Below the pieces are notes generated by a model. The model worked only from the letters and a program-made list of their open reading frames with translations, was not told the DNA's origin and did not search any database. 64,000 nucleotides of DNA from Psoroptes ovis (taxonomy: Eukaryota; Arthropoda; Arachnida; Sarcoptiformes; Psoroptidae). Position numbers and translations under genes: made by a program. This document shows positions 44,805-58,246 of this stretch, in pieces; the first letter of the stretch is position 1, and each line of letters starts with the position of its first letter. The stretch covers positions 372,001 through 436,000 of the forward strand of contig PQWQ01000026.1 in NCBI GenBank assembly GCA_002943765.1, read 5' to 3'.

Positions 44805-47800
44805 ATGACGCCTTATTTTCGATTATTATTATTATTCAATATTCCAATATTTGTATTAGCATCCAATAATAATGATATCAATAATAATAATTTCAATAAA
44901 AATGTTTTAGGTATATTTATTGATTGATTGTTTATTTTATTTTATCGATTGTTTTTTTCAAAATTTGAATTCTTATTTTCTTATATTTTTAATTTAAAAA
45001 TTTCACTCAATAAACGTGTATTCAATTTTTTCTCTAAGGTTTAAAATTAAACAATTTCATACCACACTTTGAACCATTATATTATGATCGTCATCAATTA
45101 TTGCATCAATATACAAGATTAAAACGTAGTTTGGATGATTTCAAACGCAAAAATGATGAACGTTCATCGATTAATGATTATGAAAAATTCAATGATAATG
45201 ACAGTGTTAATTTGCCAAATAATAATCATCAATCAATAATTTCATCGACGACATCATCAACTTTGGCAAAAAATCTAACAAATATTGAATCGGTACCTGT
45301 GATATTTAATTCCAGTGTCGATATTAGTAATAATAATAAAATAAATTTTAATAATAATAATCATGAAATAATCAAAGATAATAATAGTGATTTAATCAAT
45401 GATGAAACATCAAAAATGTTGAACAATATATCATCAAATATAACATCATCAACACCGACAGCGACATCATTTATGAATCTTACGACCATTGCCTTTATTC
45501 AGCATAATTGTCCATTACCGTTGTATGAACAAGATAATGTCGATCATTTTGAATATAATAGCAATAATAATGATAATGATAATGATGATGATTATATTAT
45601 AATTGATGATTATCAACATGATTTTAATCATAATAATAATAATAATTTCAATGAAAAGAAACTTCATCATCATCATCATAATAATAACCAAATACGTTTA
45701 GAATTTTATGCTCATAATCGTAAATTTAAATTATTATTAAAAAGTAAAAGTGAAACTGTTTTTGCTCAAAATATTTTCATTGAAACTACGACAAATAAAC
45801 ATTTTGATTATGATATGACAAATGTTGTCAATGGTCATTTAGAAGGTTTGTTTTTGCTTAATGTGAATTATTTTTGATTAAAATTTACCTCTTTATCAAT
45901 TTTCAATGTGTACAGATGATGAAGAATCTACATTCGTTGGCATAATAACAAAAAATGGACTACTTGATGGCCATCTTCAAACACGTTATGAAGAATTCTA
46001 CATTGAACCTGCTGATCGTTATTTTGATTTATCCAATGGTGATCATGATTTTCATTCAGTTATCTATACGATTAGTGATGTAATATTTCCATCGACGGCA
46101 TTACATGGTGCTGCTAAATTACTTTACAACAACAATAATTTCGACATTGATCCATTGTTTGTACAATATATTCCATTCATTAATCCATTCCAAACCAGTA
46201 AAAAACATCATTGGTATTCATCATTCCATAAAGATGAAGAATTTGATTCATATTTGAATGATATTAGCAGTAATAATAATGATCATCATAATCGAAAAAT
46301 ACGTTTAAAACGCTCGACAAATCATTCAAGAATATTGATTTCAAGTAATAATAATGATGATAATAATTCAACAAATAATAATCAAAATAATGATAAGCCA
46401 ATAACCGTGAGCAGTAGTACGATAAAGAATGAAAATATAGCAAGATTAATTGATGATAAAAGATCGAATGATGATAATACTGGTAAAGGTATTAATAATA
46501 TCGATAGTAAACAGTCACCGCATCAACAACAGCAGCAACAAAAATCAATAAAATTAAAACAAATGAAACAACAAAATAATAATCATCAAAATAATCAAAA
46601 TAATGGCATATATTGGCGTGATATGGATTCATTACATTATACTGAATCAGAACCATATGGTATTAAAGCTGTTCATCCGCGGACACATTGGATCGATGAT
46701 CAACGACATCATGATCGACATGTTGTTGTTGATCCGAAGAAAACCACTTGTATGCTGTATTTACAAGCTGATCATTTGTTTTATGAAAAAATGGGTAGCG
46801 AAGAAGCATGTATTGAATCGATGACACGTCATGTACAAAAAGTTAATAATATTTATAAAAATACCGGTTAGTTTTTGCGAATTAATTTTAATTAATTTCG
46901 GTGATTTAATCATTTTTTCTTGATTTTGAATTTTCAAATAATTTTTCTCAAAATTCATCAGATTTTGATCAAGATGGTCGTCCAGATAATATTTCATTCT
47001 TAATTAAACGTATAAAAGTGCATACAATGGAATCATTAAAAGATCCTGAATATCGTTATCCGTCCACATATGGTGTGGAAAAATTTTTAGAGCTTTTCTC
47101 CGAAGAAGATTATGATGCATTTTGTCTTGCATATATGTTTACATATAGAGATTTTGAAGGCGGTACATTAGGTCTTGCATGGACCGGTGATCTTAAAAAT
47201 GCCGGTGGTGTTTGTGAAAAGAATGGTGTATGTATTTTTTTTGGAAAAATTATTATTTTGATCAAAAAAAGTTTAAATTTCATAAATTTCAAATTAAATT
47301 TTAATCAAACATCAAATAGCATTATCGTGGTAGTTTAAAGAGCTTAAATACGGGCATCGTAACGTTGCTCAATTATGGTAAACATGTGCCTCCAATCGTA
47401 TCGCATGTTACATTGGCTCATGAAATAGGTCATAATTTTGGATCACCGGTAAGTTTATTTATTTATTTATTTATTAATTTAAAATTAAATTCAAATTTTT
47501 GAAAACTTTTATCACTATAACCCTTTCACTCACTCAAAAAATAAAATAGCACGATCCAGAAGATGATCATGCATGTACACCAGGTGGTGAAAACGGGAAT
47601 TATATAATGTTTGCAAGAGCTACTTCAGGTGATAAACGTAATAATAATAAATTTTCACCATGTTCATTACGAAGTATTAATGCTGTATTGAATACGAAAG
47701 CAAAAAGTTTAAAAGGATGTTTTCAAGGTAAGTTTGATATTTGAATTAATTTGAATTTCAAATATGGTGTTTATTCATACATCAAATATGCATCATCGAT

Positions 47801-50800
47801 TCAATCATTTCTTGAATCTTCAATCTTAAAATATTTGCCCAAATCATTATTTTTTCTCGAAAAAATATCTTTGATACAAGTCAAAGAAGTTGATTGAGAT
47901 ATCTTTTAATTAAATTCAATTCAAAAGAAATCATAAATCGATTGACATTCTTTTTCTTTTATCTCTTATTATCTTTTGAAAATTTCCATTGTTTATTTGT
48001 TTGTTTTTTTATATATCAAAACAAAATATTTGTATTTGTTTGTTTCTGTGCAATGATATTATTATTATTATTATTATCAATATTCTATTGTTTCTACAAC
48101 GATTCTATTGAATTCTTTCTTTACGCTGAATTTCTTAGTTTATTATCTTTGTGAAATTGAATTCGTTTATTATTGTTCGTTTTATCATAAGAAAATGATA
48201 AACAAAACAAATATTCTTTCAATTCTTCTTTCAATCCAAAAATAAAAATAAAGAATAATAATGAAACGAATTCAGCAACGAATAATAGAAAATCATTGTT
48301 CCAAAATTCAAGGCTATGAAATTTTGCTCAGAAATTTCAGATCTTTGTGAAATCAAATTCTTTAAGAAATTCAATTCTTTAAGAAATTTTTCTTCATTTC
48401 AACAAAAAAATAAATCAATGATCAATGAATTGATTGAATGAAATGAAAATAATTGTTTATTGTTGTATACATTGAAACCTTTGATTCGAAAAATTTTTTC
48501 ATAATTTTTATCCATTCATTCATCACATATATCTCAAACAAAGTAAAGGCAATTGTTTTTGCTGTTGATTTTTTTTTTAGTGTGTTTGTTTGGCCTTGTT
48601 TTTTATATTCATTTTGAAGTTAATAATTTATTCTCATTTTTTTTTCGTTTGAATGCAATGATGCTTTTGATTATGAAAATATGAACAATGATCATATTCA
48701 TATATAAGTCTCAAATATTTGCATGTTTTGGTAAAGCCTTGTTTGCCTTGTTTTTCATCATCAATATTATATACCATTATTAATGGTCTGTATTTCATTT
48801 ATTCATTCATTCATTCATTCATGTGAAAAGTTTCATATTTTTTTTTATTATTATTATTTTCTATACATTTTCATTCATTCATTTTATTTGAAAATGTTCA
48901 ACAAAAAAAAAAAAGAAAAAAAATGTGAAATGTTTTCAATGAATTCTTGTCGCCTGTATTTTTATAAATTAAGTTGTCCGAAAAGTTATGGCCAATTTCC
49001 ATGAACAACTCTGCTGATTAAGCGTAATGAACTTTTCGGACAATCTAATACAAAAAAAAACATTTGAAGAATTGGAAGACACGAATGAATGATTCAAAAG
49101 CTTTGACAAAATGGATGACAGAATAAATTTTTTTCATGGTACTTTTTGATGATGATGTTGTTGATGATGATGATGATAATGAAAGAATATATTTTTCTGC
49201 ATATTGATGAATATGAATATATATTCATGAAGAACAGCTGAAAACTTTGCGTATAATTGCACTGAAATGTATGACAAATGTATATTTTGATTTTACATTT
49301 GATATACATTGATAATAATACTAATAATAATTCCATTAACACCAATATAGATTGAATTGATTTGTTAAGTTTGTTTGTTTGTTCGTTTGTTTATTTATTT
49401 ATTTTTTTGTAATTCAAATGATTTCTCATATATTTTTTTTTCTTTGAAATTAATGTATATGAATTCAAAATGAATCGATGATGTGATGTGATGAACATGA
49501 TCAAACAACAACATTAATACGAATGACAATAATAACGAATAATAATTCAGAATGAACAAACAAACAAACAAGCAAAGCAAAGCAAAGTAAAATAAATAAA
49601 TTGAACATACACACAAAATTGAGACAAAGTAAATATATATTCTTTAGAAAAGAAATGTTTGCTTTGCTTTGCTTGTTATATAAATTCTAGATTAGATCAG
49701 ATATTAATAATAATAATAATATTATTCAATGTTGTTATTTGTCAATTATCACTGTCACATTGTTGAAGAATAGCAAGGCAATGAAATAGTGAAAAGACAT
49801 GTATTAAATATGTATTAATCTTTCATTTTTCATTTCATTCTGAATGATTATTTCGTAAGAAAAAAAAATCAAACAAAAAATTGTTTTTCTGGGTCTAAAA
49901 TTTCCATCAAAAATTGCATTGAATTTAATGTGTTATATATTGGTACAATGTACATATATTTTACAATTGGGTAGTCCGAAAAGTTTTGTCTGTTTTGAAT
50001 TATTGTAAAATCAATGCAAGTCCATATTAAAAAATCGGCAAAAACTTTTCGGACAACCCATTATATATAAATCATGTATTGATGGATTTGAATATAATCA
50101 CATATTGATGCCTATTTTTCGTTGCATTTCTTTGATCAAATAAAAATAGAAATTTAAAAAAAAATTGATTCTATTTTATTTCTTTTTTAAATTTTGGCAA
50201 ATTCCTAAAATATTATATCCTCGAAAATCTCATTCAAAATACTATTATTGAAATCTTTGATTCCTTTGATATTTACTATCATGGTAATTTTGTTGAGTAG
50301 TATATAATTGGAATTGTTTGAATTTTAATCTAATATTAAATTCATCGAATCGAACAATTTCAAGTTTTTACTTTTTTTCCAAAGAAAAATTTTCAAAATT
50401 TCATTGAAATTTGATCCAATTTTTTTTAAATGTTTGACAATTTCGATATTTTTTCCTGAATTTAAATTCCCTGAAAACTATTGCTAATATCTCGACAAAA
50501 CTAAAACTGAAACTAAAACTAAAATCCTTGCATTTGAATTGAAACCATTTATTTTTTTCTTCATTTCCAATAAAGCTTTGACATTTTCAAAGCGAATTGA
50601 ATTAATAAGTTTATTTCGACAAAAGCTTTTGCTCAGAATTTTTTTCAAATAATTTTTTTTAATAATTTAAAAATGTAAAGTTTCGAAAAAAGAACAGATA
50701 TAAATATCAATGATTTGAATAATTTAATGGTAATTTACAAATAATTTAAGATTGTAGGTCCATACAGCTTGATCAGATTGTCCAGTTGATCGGCTTTTAT

Positions 50801-53800
50801 GTCGTTTTACTTTTGTAAAATTTTATCATCTTTGACCAGATTTGTTATGTTCGTTGGTGCTATTGTTGCATTCATCGGTGGTGTTTCTATAATAACTTCT
50901 GATGTATTCAGTGGGATCATATGATCGAAATCTATATTACTGATTATATGATCCAATTGGGATTGTTGTTCAGTTGGTTTAAGATCAGTTGTTATGTTCA
51001 AATTCAGCGTTTCATTATTGATTGGTGTAAATACAGGTTTACCATTTGCCCAACCAATAAGTAATGAACCAAATTGTTTTGCATTTTTACCAGTATTACT
51101 TAATGATACGCCAAATTGTTCAATATGCCAACCAATATTTTTAACACCTTGACTTAATGCATTCAAACCGATACCGGCTAGAATTGAATTAGTACCAGCT
51201 ACAACAGCTAATGGTTGTAAAAATAATTCACCATTTGGCCAAAATGTTGATGAATTATTATTATTATTAGGATCGGTACCAAGTGAATTTTGTAATATTT
51301 GTCTACCAGTACCGACTAGTCCTACTAGTTGTGCTGCACCACCCGATGCCAGTGATATTGGTATCGATACAACAGTACCGGTTATTCCAGAAATGGCCGC
51401 ATTTGCTGCTAATGTGCCAAGTTGTATCGGTGTAGCGATTGCTGTGCCAAGAGCTTATGATAAATTATTTTTTTGAAAAAATATGAAAATGAAAAAAAAA
51501 TGAATTAGTTAAAAACGATTAAGTAATCATCCATTTGGAAATTTAGTAAGAATATTTGATATTTTGTATTGTTTCAAGTTTTGATAATTTAAAAAATAAA
51601 ACCCAAAAACATTTGGAAATACTAACCAGCACCATTTGCAGCAAACAATCCGGGCAAAGATCCAGCAGCCGATCCGATTAAATTGTTAAAAAATGTTATT
51701 GGCCGTACAATTGCATTCGTAATGCCCATCGATAATGATTGACCAAGATTAATGACAGTATTTTGATGTTCAATAGTTAATGCATGATTTACATCGGGAG
51801 TCATTTCCAATACAGATACATTTGCTATTGGTGGCTGTTCAGTGGTCGTTGTTGTTGTAATATTATCAATCGATGTTGTTGATGATGAATTTTCAATATT
51901 TTTACTGAAAAAATTTCTTTCGAAATCATTATCATCCAATGTAACTGGAAGTGAAACAATTAAATCGAAAAATAAAATTGTTACAATAAACAATTTGAAC
52001 ATTTTCGAACAGTTTGTTTCGATTAATTATTAAATAGTTTTCGAAAAAAAAATAATGACCACCAAAAAATTAATGATTGGAATCAATCGATGCGAATGAT
52101 GTAAATATGTAGGGCTATAGTTTTTCAATTAATCGAAAATAAATCATAAATAAACGAAACAACTGGTCAAAAGTAAATAAATAAATAAAACAAATCAAAA
52201 AATCATAAATTTTTTTTTAAGAACAAAATAAATGAAATATGAATGATTTCGGGTTGATTACTTGATCTTGTTTATATATGTTTTTCTGAGGCTAAAAATG
52301 CTGGCTTATGTTTTGTCCATATATCATTCAATTTCAAACAAATTCAATTTTTTTCAATGTTTGACATTTAGTTTTTTTGTTTGTTTCTTTCAATTCAATT
52401 CAATTGGTTTCATTTAAGTTTTTATTCAAGTTTATAGTTTTTTAATATATTTTGATCTTATATTTTGTCCATTACTTTGACTATGATTTATCTTTAAATT
52501 CATTTGTTTATTTTCATTTAATCATTAATATCAAACAAAAAAAAAAAAAAAAAGAACCACAAGATGCAATATGTGGAAATGAAGTGGTTGAAGATGGTGA
52601 AGAATGTGATTGTGGTTGGGAAGAAGATTGTAAAGAACCATGTTGTTTTCCAATGCGTGCCAATTCACCATCCGATGAGCCACCATGTCGGTAAGTGTGG
52701 TCGAATGATTTTTTTTGGGTTAATTAATCATTTTATAATTTTTTTTTTATTCTGATCATTATTCTCTCGCTAGATTACGCCCAAATGTGATCTGTAGTCC
52801 AAGTCAAGGTCCTTGCTGTACACAAGATTGTAAATTAAAAGTTGGAAATAAATGTCGTGATGATAATGGTTGTCGTACAGCAAGCTATTGCAAATATCCT
52901 TTTTCAATGAATTTGAAACATTTTAAAAAAATTATTTTTGAATAATTTATTTTCCTTAACTGTTAGCCATTGAATTCTCTATTTTTTCTTCTTCTTCATC
53001 TTGAAATATCCACTGGTCAAGGTCCACAATGTCCACCATCGACTAATAAAGCAAATAAAACAATTTGTAATGAAGAATATGTTTGCTATATGGGTGTAAG
53101 TGTTTCTTTCCACTGATTTTTTTTCGGTTATTCACATTGAAATTTGTTCCATTTTCAAGGAATGTACCGGCTCAATTTGTATGGCCTACGGGTTAGAATC
53201 GTGTCAATGTAAACAAGGTCCAAATGATTCACCAGCAAAATTATGTGAACTATGTTGTCGTATGCCTTCTGATGACAGCACTTGCAAGTATGTTTTTCGG
53301 CGATTGATTTTTTATTTAATGATATAAAATTAATGATAATTATCACCACTAAATAGATCATCATTTGAATGGAATACAAGTCCATATGATGTACCGGATT
53401 TATATGCTAAACCTGGTACACCATGCGACAATTATAATGGTTATTGTGATGTTAACCAACGTTGTCGTGAAGTAGATCCATCAAGTCCATTAGCAACATT
53501 ACGTCGTTTGTTATTATCGAATGAATCGATGGCATCATTGAAACGTTGGTTCAATGAACAATGGTTTTATGTTGCTGTTCTAATTTTGATCACTGTGTTA
53601 ATATTGGTAATATTTTTTATATTATTTTCAATATGTTTTAATCTAATTTTGATTATTTTTCTTATTCAAATTGGTTTTGAACCGGTAAATAGCTGATGGC
53701 TTATAAAGTATTCAATTCAAGACGTTCATTAAGATTAACTAAAACCGATATAATGGAGGTTGCATTGGAAGCAGTAGCTAAGCATCAACAAGAACAGCAA

Positions 53801-56032
53801 GCTGCAGCACAGCAACAAGCTCAACAGCAAGCACAGCAACAACCACAGCCAAACACATCTGATACATCGATCGTTACAAATTCAACAACGATCGCAACGA
53901 CAGCATCGTCGACAACAATTCATTTACAATCATCAACCAAATCGACAAATTCAACAATCAACACTGTGACTAATACATCAACTTCGATTGGAACAAATAA
54001 TATTCCATCATCATCTATGATGAATTCATCGTCAATGAAAGCTAACAATACGATTACAACAATAGCATCGACAGAACCAGCGTCCAACACTACGAATGTG
54101 CATAATTCAATAGCAAATGCTAGCCCTTCAATACATGATAATAGCAACAAGAATACTAATAGTGCATTACAACGGAATTCAATTGATTCACAATCTTCAT
54201 CATTGATAATGGATTCATATAGTCATAATAAATCTTATTGTACAAAACCAACACTGAACGCCAATGTTGATTCCACATATTCATCACTTTGTTCAAATCA
54301 AGCGAATCCAGTTAATCCATATGGTTTCGAATCATCATCAGCAGCAGCAGCGGCAAATGTTAAATCTAATTATCAATATGATGCAACAGGAGCTGCAGCC
54401 TCAACTACAAAATTTCAATCAAGTATTTATGGTACAAATAAGAATGGACAAACAATAACCACAAATAATAATAATAATAATGTTTCGAAAACACCATCGC
54501 ATGCCATGTATTTTCCATCGAATAGTGGAAAACAACAACATTCAGCATTATATCATCATCCATTCTCTGCTACTGGTCATAATAATGCTACTGCAGCATC
54601 TGCTGCATTCAATTCAATCTATGGTTTCACCGTAGGTAGCCATAATCATGGCAATCAATCGAATAGTCATCATCATCATTCGATTCCATCATTATATCAT
54701 CCATCAGCGACAATTTATGGCTATCCACAATCATTGATATCATCACAACAAACATCAACACAGCAGCAACAGCAACAAACTTATCAATCATATTATGATA
54801 CAGCTGCGGGATTGGCTATTGTTGGTCATAATCATCCAAATTATGCAGCAACCAATGTTGTGACAGCACAAACATATGAACCTACTTATGGCCGTAATTA
54901 TTATGGTTATACAGGCAATGTTCGCAACTATCCAACGCAATCGACAATTAGCTATTATCAGCCTTCAACAATCTATGATTATTTACCCTATCCTAGTCAA
55001 GCTGTAGCCACAGGATCATCGACAAATACTCAATCACAAACCAGTAAGAATAAACCGCCACCATTACCATCGATGGCAACACATCCCAGTATTCTAGGTA
55101 CAACTTCTTCTACAAATTCAACAAAATCATCATCAGCAATGCCAGTATTGAACAACACTGGTAACACGAATTCTGTTGATCCATTCGCAACAACAAGACG
55201 CATTTATCTATCAAAGGACCAGGCATCAACAAATACTTATGGTACCAATACAAATCAACACCAAACAAAATCTAGTTCAAATTTTCATCAATTTTATTAT
55301 TATCCATCATCTTCAATCAGTAATTATGGTACAACAATGAGTTCTAATACAACGAACAATAAATATTCACAAAATTATGGTACTGTGCATCGAAACAGTA
55401 GTAAATCGGCATCGAATCGTCATTATCAGCATTATTTTCCAACAGCATCGTCATTATTCCATAATCAGGCCGTTTCAAGCAGTAACAGTGGTAATGCTGG
55501 AAGCAATTCTTTGACTTATCATCATCATTATCATCCTATATCACATCAACAATCATCACTATTATCGACAACACGACAACATCATTCATCACATCCACAA
55601 TTATTGGATACACAAGCATTTAGTTTACCATCAACCAACATACGCAGTGATAGTAGCAGCAATCAAACAACATCGGCAGCTGAGCAAATATATCATTCAT
55701 CATCGACTGGACATCAGCATAATCATCATACACATCATTCATCATCGGCATATCGTCGACATACAGCCAATACATATGAATCGTTGGCATCATCACCATC
55801 AATGACACCAATCAATCATTATGATTATTCTATCGATCAACAACATTCATCGCTGGGAAATGATTCGGATTCGATTTATTATTCATCACGAAATTCTGAT
55901 ATACCAGTAACATCATCATCATCATCATCAACAACAACAACAACATCAAATAATTATTCACATCAACATCATCATAATCATCACAATCATTATCATGGTC
56001 ATAATCATCAACAAACAATTGTCAATAATGAA

Positions 56033-56065
<33 letters not shown>

Positions 56066-56560
56066 TCAACGTTACGACAACAAAATCGTTTACATCATGC
56101 CAATAGTTTTCATGGACATTTGGATGATTTAGATAATATAATGGTGTATGATCAATCTCAAAACAATAATCATCATCATCATCATCATCATCATAATCAT
56201 GCGCATCAACATCATTATCATTCGAATAATCTCACAACGAATACAATAAGATCATTACGAAACATTGGTAATGATGTTCATGGTAATTCTGTATCCACAA
56301 ACGCCACAACAACAACAGCAACAATGGCATCATCATCATCATCATCAACTGCGACACCATCAACTCGATCAAATCGTGAAAATGATGATTTAGATTTGAA
56401 ATTTGATGTAAACAATCATCAAATAACAGCAACAACAACACCATCATCATCAACATCATTATCATCGACATCTGCAGCTACAGCTTCAAATAATAAGCAA
56501 CAACAACAACAACAACAAACGCAACATTTAAAACGTCCTGGATCAAATGGATGGGTTTAA
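44805..56560 (+). CDS. ADAM10: ADAM10/Kuzbanian-type metalloprotease (alpha-secretase sheddase)
   Basis: Twelve exons: 44805-44910, 45039-45845, 45916-46866, 46962-47227, 47320-47448, 47550-47727, 52555-52690, 52774-52893, 53014-53095, 53160-53287, 53357-53606 and 53693-56560; about 2006 residues. The signal peptide is MTPYFRLLLLFNIPIFVLA, then prodomain LNNFIPHFEPLYYD. A furin-like RLKR lies near 434. The protease has the split zinc site HEIGHNFGSP|H (744-754). The disintegrin/Cys-rich domain includes CGNEVVEDGEECDCG and CSPSQGPCCTQDC. TM VAVLILITVLILLMAYKVF is followed by a roughly 950-residue His/Ser/Asn/Gln tail with KPPPLPS. The family sheds Notch and other surface proteins. The prodomain has large Asn-rich inserts and no cysteine aligned with the vertebrate cysteine switch. 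A longer start at 44319 is in frame. Confidence 0.95.
48969..49048 (+). mobile_element. Mariner-like MITE, copy 3 (subfamily A)
   Basis: 80 bp. Ends ttaagttgtccgaaaagtt and aacttttcggacaatctaa, with TA on the right. The inner gattaagcgtaatg marks the same orientation as copy 1. Lies in the ADAM10 intron. Confidence 0.75.
49967..50060. mobile_element. Mariner-like MITE, copy 4 (subfamily B)
   Basis: About 94 bp. Ends ttgggtagtccgaaaagttt and aaacttttcggacaaccca. The right half, aatcggcaaaaactt, is the subfamily B type. Lies in the ADAM10 intron. Confidence 0.7.
50807..52002 (-). CDS. Nested secreted Gly/Ala/Asn-rich protein, function unknown
   Basis: Two exons, 51627-52002 and 50807-51453, joined G|CT to read AANGALGTAIATP; 340 residues. 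It begins with a clear signal peptide (MFKLFIVTILFFDLIVSLPV), then a Thr/Ser-rich stretch (TTTTTTEQPP). A long small-residue hydrophobic region follows (LAANAAISGITGTVVSIPIS, GAAQLVGLVGTG) with several NxS/T glycosylation sites. Repeated amphipathic segments such as IGLNALSQGVKNIGWHIEQF recall apolipoprotein-like or cuticle/secretory proteins, but I recognise no family. The whole gene lies antisense inside an ADAM10 intron and so would be transcribed against it. Confidence 0.75.
52894..53013 (+). other. AT-AC (U12-type) intron of ADAM10
   Basis: 120 bp, starting ATATCCTTT and ending ATATCCAC. Removing it joins TGC AA|T GGT to give SYCNGQGPQCPP, restoring the family's C-N-G. No GT-AG alternative keeps the frame. 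A perfect branch consensus ttccttaac lies at 52952-52960, and a weaker cttgaa near 53000 lies at the usual short distance from the AC. Confidence 0.85.
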
Positions 56561-58165
56561 TTGATTATTTATTTATTTATTTATTCATTTAATCATTCAT
56601 TTGATGAATGTTGATGGGTTTCGAATCGAAATCAGCAAAAAAATATTGATGTATTTCCTGTATAATTATTTTTATTATTTTCCACACAAAAAGTGATCTC
56701 ATACCAATAATCAATTTTAATGATGAAAATATTTCAATTATTATATTTGTTTAATTTCCAGGGAATATGGTTTTTCAAATCATTGCAAACCATTGATCAA
56801 TCAATCAATGATTGATTGATTGATTGTAATAACATTAAATATTTTAATTTATTTATGAAAATTTCTTTTCGCTTCATTTTTCCTTTCTTTGTAAATAAAA
56901 ATTTTATTTGAAAAAATTTTGAATTTTTTTCCCGGCTTACTTTGACGATAGATGGCGCAATTTTTTGAATTTTTTTGAAATTTCAAAAATCTTTTAAATC
57001 TAAATTTCAAATCTAAAATTCAAAAAAAAAAATGTTTGAAATTCACAAAAATCATTTTGACATTGAATATTTTTTTAATGAATCAAATAATAAACACGAA
57101 TGATTTTTCCGATTTTTTTTCCGGCGCCAATCAATGTTTTCTGCTCAATCAAATTCAATGGTTGAACTAAAAAAATGAAAAATTCAAAGAAATAAAACGT
57201 TTTCATTTCAATTGAATTGAATTGAAATGAAAAACACCAAAAATGAAATAAGTTTTTGAATTTTTTTTTTTTTTTTTAAATTGAAAAATAATAAATATCG
57301 AAAACCAATGTTGTTTATGATGGTGAAGAACTTTAGATGTGTTTTTATGGTAAAATAAAAAATAAAAAATAAATGAATCGAAATAACTATATAAATCGTG
57401 TTTACCAAAAGTGAAAAATCAATTCAATTTCAATTTGAAACGATTCTTAAAAACATTTACCATTTAACATCATGAAAAAAATAGAAAATAATTTCAACAA
57501 TCTGACATCATTCGTATTCAACGATGGAATAGGTTTAAAGGTAGGTTTAAATTTTGAAATTTTTCATTTCTTATTATGAATAGGGTAATCATAGTAAATG
57601 ATAATGTAAATTGAATAATGATAATAATCGTCATCATTGTTATTACCATTGAATTCATTTTATTTTTCTCAAAACTTCAATTTACTCAAGTTTATTCATT
57701 CATTAATTTATTCAATATTCTTGAAAAAAAAAAATGTTTAGCCCCAAAAAAAATGTGTGTTTCTCTAAACACAATTTGAAAAACAACATTTGCAAACAAT
57801 CGTTTTACCCTGTCGATAGTTTGAAAATTGACTTTTACAAATTTAAATTTTTTCAAATTCTCATTGCCATTTGAAAAAATTTGAACATTTTTCCTTTCAA
57901 TTTTTTTCAAATTCATTATTCTTCAATGAAAAATATTACTAAACAAACAAACAGAAAAAAATTTTCAAATTAAATGAAATAATTTCAAAATACAAAAATA
58001 TATATTTGTTTTTCTGAGCTTAATGCTTAATAATATGATATATTGTGATGTCATTAATATGTTAATATTCGAGAAATTTAAATTAAAAAATTTCTTGGAA
58101 TTTTTATTTCGAGAAAAAAAAAAATTGAAATACGAAAAAACAATATTAATTCAATGTTGAAAGTA

Positions 58166-58246
58166 TTAGGTTGTCCAATAAGTTCTTGCCAATTTTCTCA
58201 TAAATCCCTACCAATATAGTCGGCAAAAACTTTTCGGACAACCTAA
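58166..58246. mobile_element. Mariner-like MITE, copy 5 (subfamily B)
   Basis: 81 bp. ttaggttgtccaataagttc at the left end and cttttcggacaacctaa at the right, with TA on both sides. The inner arms cttgccaattt and tcggcaaaaac also largely pair. Confidence 0.82.

Larger units (their letters stand above)
47728..52554 (+). other. Large ADAM10 intron with nested gene and two MITEs
   Basis: 4.8-kb intron separating the protease-domain exon (…LKGCFQ) from the disintegrin exon (EPQDAICGNE). It contains MITE copies at 48969 and 49967 and a complete two-exon antisense gene at 50807-52002. The 3' splice site is unusual: AG preceded by a run of about 17 A, with no pyrimidine tract directly upstream. Confidence 0.8.

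Noticed and set aside
53920..56471. Minus-strand frames opposite the ADAM10 tail
   Set aside because: Met/Asp/Leu-rich shadows of CAT/ATC repeats in the His/Ser-rich tail.
56796..56825. Palindromic tetranucleotide run as a regulatory hairpin
   Set aside because: A simple (ATCA)n next to its complement (TGAT)n; best explained as microsatellite.
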